Source of the DNA: Candidatus Dormiibacterota bacterium
GTDB taxonomy: Bacteria > Chloroflexota > Dormibacteria > Aeolococcales > Aeolococcaceae
Length of the DNA: 5,781 bases
Reading direction: 5' to 3'
NCBI GenBank assembly: GCA_003136295.1
Contig: PLDZ01000249.1
Coordinates: 354 to 6,134 of the forward strand
The position numbers and the translations under genes were made by a program. The notes under the pieces are model-generated. The model worked only from the letters and a program-made list of their open reading frames with translations, was not told where the DNA came from and ran no database searches. Of the stretch, positions 5,104 through 5,781 are shown piece by piece. Positions within the stretch are counted from its first letter, which is position 1, and each line of letters begins with the position of its first letter.

Positions 5104-5781
5104 TCAGAGGACGTAGCGGCGGAGGTCCTGGTTGCGCACCAGGTCGCCGAGCCGCTCGCCGACGTAGGCCGCATCGATGACGACCGTCGTCCCGGCGAGC
5201 TCCTCCGCGCCGAAGGAGACGTCCTCGAGCACCTTTTCCATGATCGTGAACAGGCGCCGCGCACCGAGATTCTCGTCCTCCTCGTTGACGCGGTACGCCT
5301 GGGCTGCGAGCTCGCGAATCCCGTCGGCGGTGAAATCGAGGGTCACGTGCTCGGTGCCGAGCAGGGCCGCGTACTGCCTGGTCAGCGCATTGCCGGGCTC
5401 GGTGAGGATGCGGACGAGATCATCCTCGCTGAGCGGCTTCAATTCGACGCGGATCGGAAATCGACCCTGGAACTCCGGGATGAGGTCGCTCGGCCGGGCG
5501 GCAGTGAAAGCGCCTGCCGCCACGAAGAGGACGTGGTCGGTTCGCACCGGTCCGTATCGGGTGTGCACCGTCGAGCCTTCGAGGATCGGCAACAGGTCGC
5601 GCTGCACCCCTTCGCCGCTCACGTCGGGCCCGCGATCCGATGCGGGGCCGCAGATCTTGTCGACCTCATCGATGAACACCACGCCCGAGTCCTCGACGAG
5701 GTGGATCGCGTCGTCGTAGACGCGGTCCATATCGATGAGGCGATCGGTCTCCTCGTCGACGAGCACATCGCGCGCCTCCGC
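5104..5781 (-). CDS. hslU: ATP-dependent protease ATPase subunit HslU (3' part, 225 codons)
   Basis: HslU (ClpY) is the AAA+ unfoldase that feeds substrates into the HslV peptidase in the cytoplasm. Only the C-terminal half is present; the frame stays open to the window edge, so the start lies outside. In the visible part, residues 34-43 (VVFIDEVDKI) are Walker B. Residues 55-70 read SGEGVQRDLLPILEGS, close to the E. coli stretch. LFVAAGAF at 85-92 is the sensor-1 region, followed by PSDLIPEFQGRFPIRVEL at 97-114. NLGARRLFTIMEKVLEDVSF at 171-190 is the sensor-2 / C-terminal domain block. The protein ends RRYVL, matching the conserved hydrophobic HslU C-terminus that docks into HslV. The lack of the Clp-X zinc finger, the SGEGVQRDLLP block and the C-terminus separate it from ClpX. 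Walker A, the pore loop and hslV are not in the window. It ends 159 bp before rpsB on the same strand. Confidence 0.96.
   Translation of the reverse strand, partial: AEARDVLVDEETDRLIDMDRVYDDAIHLVEDSGVVFIDEVDKICGPASDRGPDVSGEGVQRDLLPILEGSTVHTRYGPVRTDHVLFVAAGAFTAARPSDLIPEFQGRFPIRVELKPLSEDDLVRILTEPGNALTRQYAALLGTEHVTLDFTADGIRELAAQAYRVNEEDENLGARRLFTIMEKVLEDVSFGAEELAGTTVVIDAAYVGERLGDLVRNQDLRRYVL

Noticed and set aside
1..5781. CRISPR arrays, tRNA or rRNA genes, insertion sequences, attachment sites
   Set aside because: Looked for on both strands; almost all of the window is covered by conserved coding sequence and no repeat arrays, RNA-gene cores or transposase signatures were seen.

Overview
The window is a GC-rich bacterial chromosome segment carrying core housekeeping genes, all transcribed from the minus strand. 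Reading right to left (5' to 3'), the order is hslU (3' half), rpsB, tsf, pyrH, frr, uppS, cdsA, dxr (5' third). Six genes are complete. hslU and dxr are cut by the window edges. The plus strand holds only long shadow frames, which high GC makes common.

The organism cannot be named with certainty. High GC with strong G/C preference at third positions, a short-form EF-Ts of 213 aa, an alanine-rich tail on S2, and HslU next to the rpsB cluster suggest a high-GC Gram-negative-type lineage. Gemmatimonadota is my best guess, at low confidence. The presence of hslU argues against most Actinobacteria.

Layout: hslU ends at 5104. A 159-bp spacer (4945-5103) follows. It holds an extended -10 promoter candidate, a GC-rich nested inverted repeat that may be an S2 leader, and a good Shine-Dalgarno for rpsB. 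From rpsB to frr the genes overlap by 1 to 4 bases (TGATG, GTGA, GTGA), so translation is probably coupled. A 58-bp gap precedes uppS, uppS and cdsA overlap by ATGA, and a second 58-bp gap precedes dxr. No terminator is evident inside the run, and no stretch over 300 bases lacks a gene.

The genes fall into two blocks. The first serves translation and nucleotide supply: ribosomal protein S2, EF-Ts, UMP kinase and ribosome recycling factor. The second serves envelope precursors: Dxr begins MEP-pathway isoprenoid synthesis, UppS makes the undecaprenyl carrier lipid, and CdsA makes CDP-diacylglycerol for phospholipids. This is a widely conserved gene order. I found no novel system here. The points worth a second look are the rpsB leader, the acidic Ala-rich tail of S2, the N-terminal extensions and GTG overlaps of PyrH and Frr, and a Ser-to-Gly change in the PyrH N-terminal motif.
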